The notes beneath the pieces are model-generated. The model was given only the letters and a program-made list of their open reading frames with translations, did not search any database and had not been told where the DNA came from. Below, piece by piece: positions 14,504 to 22,113 of a DNA stretch of 23,721 nucleotides. How positions within the stretch are numbered: the first letter of the stretch is position 1; every line of letters begins with the position of its first letter. The DNA lies in contig JBKPDY010000102.1 in the NCBI GenBank assembly GCA_046728155.1, positions 1 through 23,721 on the forward strand, read 5' to 3'. A program made the position numbers and the translations under genes. The DNA comes from CAWDLX01 sp046728155 (GTDB lineage Bacteria; Actinomycetota; Actinomycetes; Mycobacteriales; Micromonosporaceae).

Positions 14504-16123
14504 GTGCTGATCGCGGTCGTGGCCGATGAGGGCCTGGCCGGGCGGCTCCGCCCGATCGATGACGACGGTCGACCGGCAGGCCGGGTGGAGACCGTTCCCG
14601 ACCTGGCTGCCGCGATCGCCATACGGGCCGCCGACCGGCGTTTCGTCTGGCCGTCGACCATGGCCATCTACCCTCGGCTGCTCCAGGCGGGCGTACGGGT
14701 GCAGCGATGCCACGACATCGAGCTGACCGAGGCATTGCTGCTCGGCGCAGCCGGCCGGTGGGGCGAGCCACGAGGGCTCGCCGCGATCTGGGCGCGCCGG
14801 CACCGTCTGCCCGTACCCCCCGACCCGGCCCCCGCCGAGGTGGCGCCGCCCGGCCTTGGTCAACCGGCACTCTTCGACGACGTAGCCCCGACATCGTCCA
14901 CACTGGACTCGATGGCGGCGCTCACGACCGCCTATGCCGATCAGCTCGCCCGCATCTCCGCGGTGCCTGAACCCGGACGGTTCCGGCTGCTGGTCGCGAT
15001 CGAGTCGGCCGGCGCCCTCGCCGCCGCCGAGATGGCCTTCGTTGGTCTGCCCTGGCGCAGTGACGCCCACGACGAGGTACTGCGGGAACTGCTGGGCGAG
15101 GCATCGCCGGTCGGACCTCCGCGCCGGCTCGTCCAGCTGACGGCGGAGATCTCGGCGGCCTTCGGCGGCGCCCGGATCCACCCTGAGTCTCCGGCCGACG
15201 TGTTGAGAGCCTTTTCCCGCGAGGGAATCGTCCTCCCCTCGACGCGGGCGTGGGTCCTGCGCGAGGTCGACCATCCAGCCGTGCGGCTGCTTCTTGAGTT
15301 CAAGGAACTCCATCGGATCTGGACTGCGCACGGCTGGTCGTGGCGGGCGCAGTGGGTCCAAGATGGACGGTTCCGTCCGGAGTATGTGCCGGGCGGCGTG
15401 GTCTCCGGCCGATGGGCCACGCGTGGTGGCGGAGCGTTGCAGATCCCGAAGGTGGTCCGGCGGGCGGTCGTCGCCGACGAGGGATGGACGCTCGTCGTCG
15501 CCGATGCCGGCCAGCTCGAGCCGCGGGTGCTCGCCGCGCTCGCCGGAGACACCCGACTGGCTGCCGCGGCCGGCTCCGGCGACCTCTACGCTGCGCTCGC
15601 CGAGGACGCCTTCGGAGGTGACCGCGCGAAGGCCAAGGTGGCACTGCTCGGGGCGATGTACGGGCAGACCGGCGGGGCTGCGCTCCCCGCGCTGGCCGCT
15701 CTGCAGGCCCGCTTCCCGGCCGCGTGGGACTACGTCGAGCGGGCCGCGCGTACCGGCGAGGCAGGCGACTTGGTCCGGTCCAGGCTGGGTCGCACCTGCC
15801 CGCCCGCCGGGGACGAGCCGCTGACCGGCGCACGAGCGCGTGCCCGGGGCAGGTTCACCCGCAACTTCGTCATCCAGGCGACCGCCGCCGAATGGGCCCT
15901 GGCGGTCATCGCCGGCCTGCGCACAGGGCTCGGCTCCGGCCCGGCCGAGCTGGTCTTCTTCGTTCACGACGAGGTGGTCGTCCATACACCGGTCGAGCTG
16001 GCCGACCAGGTCGTCGAGGCTGTCAGGGCTGCGGGAGAGCAAGCGGGGCGAATGCTGTTCGGCGACACCCCGGTACGGTTTCCGCTCGACATATCAGTGG
16101 TCCGCTGTTACGCCGACGCCTGA
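14504..16123 (+). CDS. Family A DNA polymerase, short actinobacterial type
   Basis: A 539-residue DNA polymerase I-like protein without a 5' nuclease domain; relatives are usually annotated 'bifunctional 3'-5' exonuclease/DNA polymerase'. Polymerase motif A is VVADAGQLEPRVLA with Asp334. Motif B (O-helix) has Arg374, Lys378, Gly383 and Tyr386 in RAKAKVALLGAMYG, so the Pol I Phe762 equivalent is Leu382. Motif C is VHDEVV with Asp489-Glu490. The N-terminal ~190 residues sit where the exonuclease fold should be, but I see no DxE or other DEDD signature, so the proofreading activity is probably lost. The start GTG 14504 matches a -10-like CACAAT 6 nt upstream; an in-frame frame extends to 14396. 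The gene probably serves repair rather than replication (inference). Confidence 0.92.
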   Translation: MLIAVVADEGLAGRLRPIDDDGRPAGRVETVPDLAAAIAIRAADRRFVWPSTMAIYPRLLQAGVRVQRCHDIELTEALLLGAAGRWGEPRGLAAIWARRHRLPVPPDPAPAEVAPPGLGQPALFDDVAPTSSTLDSMAALTTAYADQLARISAVPEPGRFRLLVAIESAGALAAAEMAFVGLPWRSDAHDEVLRELLGEASPVGPPRRLVQLTAEISAAFGGARIHPESPADVLRAFSREGIVLPSTRAWVLREVDHPAVRLLLEFKELHRIWTAHGWSWRAQWVQDGRFRPEYVPGGVVSGRWATRGGGALQIPKVVRRAVVADEGWTLVVADAGQLEPRVLAALAGDTRLAAAAGSGDLYAALAEDAFGGDRAKAKVALLGAMYGQTGGAALPALAALQARFPAAWDYVERAARTGEAGDLVRSRLGRTCPPAGDEPLTGARARARGRFTRNFVIQATAAEWALAVIAGLRTGLGSGPAELVFFVHDEVVVHTPVELADQVVEAVRAAGEQAGRMLFGDTPVRFPLDISVVRCYADA

Positions 16124-16561
16124 CGTTCTGACGTCAAGTGTTCAACAGCCGTGGGCAACGATGTGCAGGAGGCCCTTTTGGCTATCGGGCGTGCCAGAAA
16201 GTTCAACCACGCGTCGGTGAACCTGCTCCCACCGAGGACCGGCTGCTTCCGTACGAACGGGCAGTCCGGCTAAGTCCGGCAGCTATCGCATGATCGCCGT
16301 AAGGGCACCAGAACCGCCGCCACGCGTCGTTTCTGGTATTGGAACAGCGATCTTCGACCGCCCATCCCGGCATGTGAGACGCAAACAGACCCTGTCACCA
16401 AGCTCCGGGCGTCGATCTCGGAACGGCCGACGGGGACACCGCAGCTCGCGATACCGCGACAGCCTCTCCGGCCGCGCTTCTACGGAACAATCATGAATAC
16501 ACCCGATGAACGGGGATCAAGGGTGTCAACTCGGGCGGCGAGCGGTGCCCGTGTTCGCAGC
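16124..16561. other. 438-bp stretch without a recognisable gene
   Basis: Between the polymerase stop and the Nudix stop I find no supportable gene on either strand. Open frames are short and lack ribosome sites, and composition looks less coding-like (more A/T, no steady third-position G/C) than in the neighbouring genes. It might be a decayed gene or an intergenic remnant. Confidence 0.5.
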
Positions 16562-17077
16562 TCAGCGAGTGAGGGCAGCTCGGCCGGCGAAGAAGTCGGC
16601 CATCACGTCCGTGTGGTTGGGGAAGGCGAGCCTGACCGGCTCGGTGAGAACGAGCCACTCGGTCGCCTCGCTGGTTGGCGCCGACGCAGGCAGATCCTCG
16701 GCTCGTCGCGGAGGCACGATGCCGAAGACGTTGAGCGTGTACCCGGTCGCGCTGCTCTGCACATCGAGGAGGCCGATCTCATCCGAAACAACCGAAAGGC
16801 CGGTTTCCTCATGAAGCTCCCGAGACGCGGCTTGTCGCCATGACTCGCCCGTTTCGATGAACCCGCCCGGGAATGCGAGTTTCCCGCGCGCGGGCTCCAC
16901 ATCCCGGCGGACGACGACCAGACCGCGGCGGCCGTCGGCGTACAAAACCGGAAACAGCACCACCGCAACGGGCAACGGATTGCTCCAGGTCGTCTCTCCA
17001 CACGCGACACAGGTTCGTGGCCACGGTGACGAGTCAGGGTAGCGGGCACCGCAGTAAGAGCAGTGGTCGTGCTGCAT
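16562..17077 (-). CDS. Nudix hydrolase with N-terminal zinc ribbon
   Basis: A 171-residue Nudix enzyme that hydrolyses a nucleoside diphosphate linked to another moiety. A zinc ribbon opens the protein, Cys6-x2-Cys9 and Cys23-x2-Cys26 (CSYCG, CVACG), as in NudC-like and related hydrolases. The Nudix box spans residues 72-94, in GGFIETGESWRQAASRELHE-ETGL, and matches GX5EX7REUXEEXGU completely (Gly72, Glu78, Arg86, Glu87, Glu90, Glu91, Gly93). The substrate is not predictable. ATG 17077 is preceded exactly 6 nt upstream by TACCGT, a leaderless start. It diverges from the MocA-like gene, with 97 bp between the starts. Confidence 0.93.
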   Translation of the reverse strand: MQHDHCSYCGARYPDSSPWPRTCVACGETTWSNPLPVAVVLFPVLYADGRRGLVVVRRDVEPARGKLAFPGGFIETGESWRQAASRELHEETGLSVVSDEIGLLDVQSSATGYTLNVFGIVPPRRAEDLPASAPTSEATEWLVLTEPVRLAFPNHTDVMADFFAGRAALTR

Positions 17078-17083
17078 GCGCCG

Positions 17084-17089
17084 ACGGTA
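17084..17089 (-). promoter_or_regulatory. Leaderless -10 box (Nudix hydrolase)
   Basis: On the minus strand: TACCGT, 6 nt (CGGCGC), then ATG at 17077. The hexamer is identical to the box of the RNA methyltransferase gene. Confidence 0.7.
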
Positions 17090-17128
17090 CCGCGGCCGGG
17101 ATTCTCGCCCGGCGGCGGTGAACTCCGT

Positions 17129-17134
17129 TATCCT
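17129..17134 (+). promoter_or_regulatory. Possible -10 box of the mocA-like gene
   Basis: TATCCT fits TANNNT and would start transcription near 17141. That is downstream of the GTG at 17118, so that GTG could not be used from this promoter. Confidence 0.45.
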
Positions 17135-17163
17135 CAGCGAGATTGCCAGAGCGTGTGACTTCA

Positions 17164-17169
17164 GGGGAG
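17164..17169 (+). promoter_or_regulatory. Ribosome binding site before an apparent CTG start
   Basis: GGGGAG ends 5 nt before CTG 17175. It is the only strong ribosome site in this leader, and no in-frame ATG, GTG or TTG follows before the protein core. Confidence 0.55.
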
Positions 17170-17174
17170 CCGAG

Positions 17175-17741
17175 CTGAGCGTCGCGGGACTGGTGCTGGC
17201 CGCCGGCGGTGGGCGCCGGTACGGCGGACCGAAGGCGTTGGTCCGCTTCGAGGGCAGCCTGTTGGTGGAGCGGGCCGTCGCCACGGTCCGCGACGGCGGG
17301 TGTTCCCCGATCGTGGTGGTGCTCGGCGCGTCGGCCGCGGAGGTCCGCGCATCGGCGCGGCTCGGCGACGTGATGGTGGTGAAGAACGCCGGCTGGAAGA
17401 GCGGAATGGGCTCGTCGGTACGGGTCGGGCTGGAGGCACTGGCCGGCACCGATGCCGATGCCGCGATCGTGCTGCTCGTTGATACACCCGGCATCACATC
17501 GGCCGCGGTACGGCGAATCGCGGACAAAGCCGGTCGAGATGCCCTGGTGGCCGCGACGTACGGACCCCGGCGAGGTCATCCGGTGCTGATCGGCCGGGAA
17601 CACTGGTCCGGTGTGGCGATGCTCGCCTCGGCCGATGTGGGAGCCCGCGCTTACCTGGCCGCCCACGGGGCGCAGGTACAGACGGTTGCCTGCGAGGACA
17701 TCGCCGATGACGCCGACATGGATGTGCCGCAGACTGCCTGA
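17175..17741 (+). CDS. MocA-like molybdenum cofactor nucleotidyltransferase
   Basis: This 188-residue protein belongs to the MobA/MocA nucleotidyltransferases, which attach CMP or GMP to molybdopterin. Xanthine-dehydrogenase-type enzymes use the cytidylyl form. Visible motifs are VAGLVLAAGGGRRYGGPKAL at residues 3-22 (NTP-binding loop), then NAGWKSGMGSSVRVGL and LLVDTPGI, whose Asp-x-Pro is the metal site. RGHPVLIGREHW is also typical. The core starts at SVAGLV, so the start is probably CTG 17175, 5 nt after GGGGAG. GTG 17118 would add 19 residues, but it lies upstream of the likely transcription start. It is divergent from the Nudix gene and precedes xdhC and cox genes, so it probably supplies their cofactor. 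Confidence 0.85.
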   Translation: MSVAGLVLAAGGGRRYGGPKALVRFEGSLLVERAVATVRDGGCSPIVVVLGASAAEVRASARLGDVMVVKNAGWKSGMGSSVRVGLEALAGTDADAAIVLLVDTPGITSAAVRRIADKAGRDALVAATYGPRRGHPVLIGREHWSGVAMLASADVGARAYLAAHGAQVQTVACEDIADDADMDVPQTA

Positions 17742-17771
17742 CTATCAACCCCCGATCCGCCGGGACAGATG

Positions 17772-17783
17772 TTGCCGTGGCAA
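17772..17783. promoter_or_regulatory. Inverted repeat TTGCC-GT-GGCAA, possible operator
   Basis: This perfect 5-bp inverted repeat with a 2-bp centre lies between the mocA-like gene and xdhC. A second palindrome, GCAATTGC, lies at 19014-19021 between xdhC and coxS. Regulator unknown; the match may be chance. Confidence 0.25.
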
Positions 17784-17857
17784 TCAACGCGGTCGGCGAG
17801 GCATAGTGATCGCAACAGCCCGTACCAGCCCACGGGCTCAGGGGCAAGGTGGTTCAG

Positions 17858-18985
17858 GTGCGTGACGTGCTGACCGAGCTGACCCGATGGTGGCGTGAGG
17901 ACCAGCCGGTCGGAATGGCGACGGTCGTCGGTACGTGGCGCAGCGCGCCCCGACCGGCCGGCGCCACCATGCTCGTCGGCGCCGACGGCACGGCCGTCGG
18001 CAGCGTCTCCGGGGGTTGTGTCGAGGGAGCCGTCTACGAGCTGTGCCGTGAGGCGATCGAGACTGGTCAACCCCGGACCCAGCGGTACGGGGTGAGCGAC
18101 GACGATGCGTTCGAGGTCGGACTCACCTGCGGCGGCATCATCGACCTCTTCGTCGAACGGGTCGACCGGGCGAGCTTTCCTCAGCTGGACGAGGTCGCCG
18201 CGAGCATCACCGCCGGCGAGCCGGTCGCGGTCGTCACCTGCATCGAAGGCCCGTCGGAGAAGTTCGGCCGGCGGCTGATCCTGTGGCCGGACCGCCGCGA
18301 CGGGAGCCTCGGTTCAGCCCGACTGGACGATGCCGCCACTGACGACGCCCGGGGCCTGCTCGCCGGCGGTCGCACCGGCGTCCTGCAGTACGGTATGGAC
18401 GGTGAGCGGCTCGGCGACGGCCTCTCCGTCTTCGTCTCCAGCCATGCCCCCCGGCCGCGGATGCTCGTCTTCGGCGCCATCGACTTCGCCGCCGCGGTGG
18501 CCCGGGTCGGTGTCTTCCTCGGCTACCGCGTGACAGTCTGCGACGCCCGGGCGGTCTTCGCCACACCCAAGCGTTTCCCGGATGCCGACGAGGTCGTGGT
18601 CGACTGGCCGCACCGGTACCTGCTCGGTGAGGTCGAGGCGGGACGGGTCGACGGGCGTACCGTCGTCTGCGTCCTCACCCACGACCCGAAGTTTGACGTA
18701 CCGGTGTTGGCACTCGCCCTGCGCCAGCCACTCGGGTACGTCGGAGCGATGGGCTCGCGCCGCACGCACGAGGACCGCATGCGCCGCCTGCGCGAGGCGG
18801 GCGTGGAGGAACCGGCGCTGGCCCGGCTCGCCTCGCCGATCGGTTTGGACCTGGGCGCCAGAACACCTGAGGAGACCGCGGTCAGCATCGCGGCTGAGAT
18901 CATCGCGAGTCGCTGGGGTGGCCAGGGTCAACCGCTCGCCGGACTCACCGGGCGGATCCACCACGACGCCATGGCGGAGCCGTAA
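17858..18985 (+). CDS. XdhC/CoxI family molybdenum-enzyme maturation protein
   Basis: The protein is 375 residues from GTG 17858, with AAGGTGG 5 nt upstream; an in-frame GTG at 17849 would add three. The XdhC/CoxI family binds and sulfurates molybdenum cofactor and delivers it to xanthine-dehydrogenase-type enzymes. Signature motifs are SGGCVEG (Cys54), GLTCGG (Cys91) and the C-terminal Rossmann domain, beginning RPRMLVFGAIDFAAAVARVG with RVTVCDARAVFATPKRFP and GYVGAMGSRR. The gene follows the mocA-like gene after ~116 bp and lies 222 bp before coxS. This is the usual accessory position for maturing the CoxL active site. The hairpin AGCCCGT/ACGGGCT (17817-17838) lies just before the ribosome site and could modulate translation. 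Confidence 0.94.
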   Translation: MRDVLTELTRWWREDQPVGMATVVGTWRSAPRPAGATMLVGADGTAVGSVSGGCVEGAVYELCREAIETGQPRTQRYGVSDDDAFEVGLTCGGIIDLFVERVDRASFPQLDEVAASITAGEPVAVVTCIEGPSEKFGRRLILWPDRRDGSLGSARLDDAATDDARGLLAGGRTGVLQYGMDGERLGDGLSVFVSSHAPRPRMLVFGAIDFAAAVARVGVFLGYRVTVCDARAVFATPKRFPDADEVVVDWPHRYLLGEVEAGRVDGRTVVCVLTHDPKFDVPVLALALRQPLGYVGAMGSRRTHEDRMRRLREAGVEEPALARLASPIGLDLGARTPEETAVSIAAEIIASRWGGQGQPLAGLTGRIHHDAMAEP

Positions 18986-19207
18986 ACGCCACTAAGATGG
19001 GCTCATACGTATAGCAATTGCCAGCCATGACTGCGGGCTCAGCTTTGTACACGCCGTGCGAGCCGGGTCACCTACCCAGGATGAAGATCACGCAGAGGGT
19101 GCACGGACCCTTGTGGATCGTCAGCTAGCGGAGTTGGCTTACCCCAGCGGCCCAAAATGCGTCCGCTCGGGGCCGTCCATTCCTCTACGTCCAAGGGAGG
19201 AGGCGCG
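18986..19207. promoter_or_regulatory. Probable promoter region of the cox operon
   Basis: A 222-bp gap precedes coxS. It includes an AT-richer stretch (TACGTATAGCAATTGCC near 19006-19022) with the palindrome GCAATTGC. No clear -35/-10 pair is visible. A strong ribosome site (GGGAGGAGG, 19195-19203) ends just before the coxS start. Confidence 0.35.
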
Positions 19208-19738
19208 ATGGCCCGCGTCAGTATCACCGTCGACGGCGTCCAGTACGCCGATGACGTCCAACCGCGAACCCTTCTCGTGCACTACCTGCGCGAGCAGCTC
19301 GGCAAGGTCGGAACGGTGGTCGGCTGCGACACCAGCAACTGCGGCGCCTGCACCGTCCTCATGGCCGAACCCGACGGGGTGGCCAGGGCGGTGAAGAGCT
19401 GTTCGGTCCTGGCTGTCCAGGCCGACGGGGCCGAAGTGACCACTGTGGAGGGTCTGGCCGCACCCGATGGCACGATGCACCCGGTCCAGCGGGCCTTCCA
19501 CGAGAATCACGGGCTCCAGTGCGGGTACTGTACGCCGGGCATGATCCTCGCCTCGATCGATCTGCTGCGGGAGAACCCGAACCCGACCGAGGCCGAGATC
19601 CGCGAAGGCATCTCCGGGAACCTGTGCCGTTGTACCGGATACCACAACATCGTTCGCGCGGTACAAGCCGCCGCTGACGGCGGGATGGCGGCGCCCGCGG
19701 CCGAGGCGCCCGTAGCCGAGCCGGTGGTGGCGTCATGA
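19208..19738 (+). CDS. coxS: Aerobic CO dehydrogenase-like small subunit, [2Fe-2S]
   Basis: A 176-residue iron-sulfur subunit of a molybdenum hydroxylase, carrying electrons from the Mo site to FAD. It has the plant-ferredoxin-type set Cys40, Cys45 and Cys48 (GCDTSNCGAC) plus Cys65. The second cluster uses Cys105, Cys108 (CGYC), Cys140 and Cys142 (CRC). The C-terminus has an Ala/Pro/Glu-rich tail of ~20 residues (AAPAAEAPVAEPVVAS) beyond the usual family end, possibly disordered. ATG 19208 has GGAGGAGG just upstream. Its stop overlaps the coxL start (ATGA), so translation is coupled. Gene order S-L-M marks form II. The same fold occurs in other xanthine-dehydrogenase-type enzymes. Confidence 0.95.
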   Translation: MARVSITVDGVQYADDVQPRTLLVHYLREQLGKVGTVVGCDTSNCGACTVLMAEPDGVARAVKSCSVLAVQADGAEVTTVEGLAAPDGTMHPVQRAFHENHGLQCGYCTPGMILASIDLLRENPNPTEAEIREGISGNLCRCTGYHNIVRAVQAAADGGMAAPAAEAPVAEPVVAS

Positions 19739-22113
19739 CCACACTTGTCGCTCAACCTGAGGTGGGCCGCGCTCGGCTCCGCAAGGAAGACGCCCGACTC
19801 GTCACCGGGCAGACCCGGTGGACCGACAACATCGTCCTGCCCGGCATGCTGCACCTGGCGATCCTGCGCAGCCCGTACGCGCATGCCCGACTCACCTCGG
19901 TGAACGTTGCACCGGCGCTGAGCCAGCCCAATGTGGTGGCCGCGTTCGGTGGCGCCGACATCGCGGACATCCAGGGCGTGCTGGCCTGCGCCTGGCCGGT
20001 CACCGAAGACATGGTGGCGCCGACGTATCTACCGCTGGCGATCGACGAGGTACGCCATGAGGGTGAGCCCGTCGCCGTCGTTGTCGCCCGGGACCGGTCC
20101 AGTGCGGTGGACGCCCTCGAGGCGATCGAGGTGGCGTACGAGCCGCTGCCGGTCGTGCTGGACATGCAGTCTGCCCTCGCCGAGGGCGCCGACCTCGTAC
20201 ACGCGGACAAGGGCACGAACAAGACCTACACGTGGGTCTTCGACTCCGCGGCCGCCGGTACCGGTGGCAGCGTCGACGAGGCCGAGGGCCAGGCCGAGGT
20301 GGTCCTCAAACGCCGGTACGTGCAGCAGAGACTCATGCCGTCCTCCATGGAGCCGCGCAGTGTGATCGTGGATCCGATAGGCGGCGAGTTCACGGTCTAC
20401 TCGGCAACCCAGATCCCGCACATCCTTCGCTTCCTGCTCGCCGCGACAACCGGCGTGCCGGAGCAGAAGATCCGCGTGATCGCGCCGGACGTCGGCGGTG
20501 GCTTCGGCGGCAAGATCGGCGCTACACCAGAGGAGTGGATCGCCTTCGCCGTCGCGCGCAAGGTCGGTCGTCCGCTCAAGTACACCGAGTCACGCAGCGA
20601 GTCCCTGCTCTCGGCCCACCACGGCCGGGACGTGATCCAGGACGTCACCATCATGGCGAAGCGCGACGGGACGGTCACCGGCCTCTCCGTCGAGCTCGTC
20701 GCCAACATGGGGGCATATCTCAGCCTGATCGGACCGGGCGTGCCCTTGCTGGGCGCGTTCATGTACAACTCGATCTACAAGATCCCGGCGTACAAGTTCG
20801 TGTGCACCGGCGTGTTCACCAATACCACGAAGACCGATGCCTACCGCGGCGCCGGTCGACCGGAGGCGACCTACGCGATCGAGCGCATCATGGACGAACT
20901 CGCGGCCGAGCTGGGGCGCGACCCGCTCGACCTGCGCCGGCAGAACTGGATCAGGCACGAGGAGTTCCCGTTCACGACGGTGGCCGGGCTGCAGTACGAC
21001 TCGGGCAACTACGAGGCCGCCACCGACAAGGCGAAGGCGCTGTTCGGCTACGACGAGCTGCGGGCCGAGCAGTCCGCGCGGCGGGCCGACAACGACCCGG
21101 TCCAGCTGGGGATCGGCACCTCCACCTACACCGAGATGTGTGGCATCGCGCCGTCCCGTTTGCTCGGTGCCTTGCGCTTCGGCTCGGGCGGCTGGGAGTC
21201 GGTCACGATCCGGGTGCTGGGCACCGGCAAGGTCGAGGTCGTCAGCGGCTCCACGCCCCACGGCCAGAGCCACGACACCGCCTGGAGCCAGATAGTCGCG
21301 GACCAACTCGGCGTTCCCTTCGAGGACGTCACCGTCCTGCATGGCGACACGCGGGTATCCGGCAAGGGCCTCGACACCTACGGCTCGCGTTCATTGGTGG
21401 TCGGCGGCGCGGCGACGCTGATGGCATGCGAGAAGGTGCGGGACAAGGCTCGCCTGGTCGCCGCGCACATGCTCGAATGCGCGCCGACCGACATCGAGTT
21501 CACCGACGGTGCGTTCCGCGTCCGCGGCAACCCGGACCAGGCCAGGACGCTCGCCGAGATCGCAGGCGCCGTATTCGTGGCGCACGACCTGCCGGACGGA
21601 ATGGAGCCGACCCTGGACTCGGAGGCCACGTTCGATCCGGCCACGTTCTCCTTCCCGCACGGAACTCACCTGTGCGCTGCCGAGGTGGACACCGAGACCG
21701 GGCGGGTGGCGATCCGCAAGTACGTCGCCGTCGACGACGTGGGCAAAGTGGTCAACCCGCTCGTCGTCGAGGGACAGATCCACGGCGGCGTTGTCCAGGG
21801 CCTGGCGCAGGCGCTCTACGAGGAGGCCGTGTACGACGAGAACGGCAACCTGATTACCGGCTCGTTCGCCGAGTATCTATTGCCCAGCGCGGCCGACGTA
21901 CCGTCCCTGACGGCCGATCGGACGGAGACGCCGGCGACGACCAACGCGCTCGGCGTCAAGGGCGTCGGCGAGGCGGGGACGATCGCCTCCACGCCAGCGG
22001 TGGTGAACGCGGTGGTCGATGCGCTGCGACCCCGCGGGGTGCACGACATCGCGATGCCGTTGACCCCGGAGCGGGTCTGGCAGGCCGCCAACTCCTCGGA
22101 GGTGACCGCATGA
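19735..22113 (+). CDS. coxL: Form II CO dehydrogenase-like large subunit (Mo-binding)
   Basis: A 792-residue molybdopterin-binding catalytic subunit of the xanthine dehydrogenase/CO dehydrogenase family. It begins with the aldehyde-oxidase a/b hammerhead (RLRKEDARLVTGQ, LHLAILRSPYAHARL). Cofactor binding is seen in GGGFGGK (254-260). The active-site loop is AYRGAGR (369-375), the form II (BMS) signature; form I CO dehydrogenases have AYxCSFR. The catalytic glutamate is Glu746 in GVGEAG. Some form II enzymes oxidise CO weakly or not at all and may prefer other substrates, so CO is not proven here. The gene overlaps coxS by 4 bp and coxM by 4 bp. No frameshift is seen. Confidence 0.94.
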   Translation: MTTLVAQPEVGRARLRKEDARLVTGQTRWTDNIVLPGMLHLAILRSPYAHARLTSVNVAPALSQPNVVAAFGGADIADIQGVLACAWPVTEDMVAPTYLPLAIDEVRHEGEPVAVVVARDRSSAVDALEAIEVAYEPLPVVLDMQSALAEGADLVHADKGTNKTYTWVFDSAAAGTGGSVDEAEGQAEVVLKRRYVQQRLMPSSMEPRSVIVDPIGGEFTVYSATQIPHILRFLLAATTGVPEQKIRVIAPDVGGGFGGKIGATPEEWIAFAVARKVGRPLKYTESRSESLLSAHHGRDVIQDVTIMAKRDGTVTGLSVELVANMGAYLSLIGPGVPLLGAFMYNSIYKIPAYKFVCTGVFTNTTKTDAYRGAGRPEATYAIERIMDELAAELGRDPLDLRRQNWIRHEEFPFTTVAGLQYDSGNYEAATDKAKALFGYDELRAEQSARRADNDPVQLGIGTSTYTEMCGIAPSRLLGALRFGSGGWESVTIRVLGTGKVEVVSGSTPHGQSHDTAWSQIVADQLGVPFEDVTVLHGDTRVSGKGLDTYGSRSLVVGGAATLMACEKVRDKARLVAAHMLECAPTDIEFTDGAFRVRGNPDQARTLAEIAGAVFVAHDLPDGMEPTLDSEATFDPATFSFPHGTHLCAAEVDTETGRVAIRKYVAVDDVGKVVNPLVVEGQIHGGVVQGLAQALYEEAVYDENGNLITGSFAEYLLPSAADVPSLTADRTETPATTNALGVKGVGEAGTIASTPAVVNAVVDALRPRGVHDIAMPLTPERVWQAANSSEVTA

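Noticed and set aside
14444..16042. 532-codon minus-strand open frame opposite the polymerase
   Set aside because: Antisense shadow; composition (Arg/Gly/Asp-rich) and lack of motifs, while the plus strand has polymerase motifs A-C.
17817..17838. Hairpin AGCCCGT/ACGGGCT as a terminator
   Set aside because: No T-tract, and it lies directly before the xdhC ribosome site, so a leader structure is as likely.
19735..22113. Form I CO dehydrogenase large subunit
   Set aside because: The active-site loop is AYRGAGR, not AYxCSFR, and the gene order is S-L-M.
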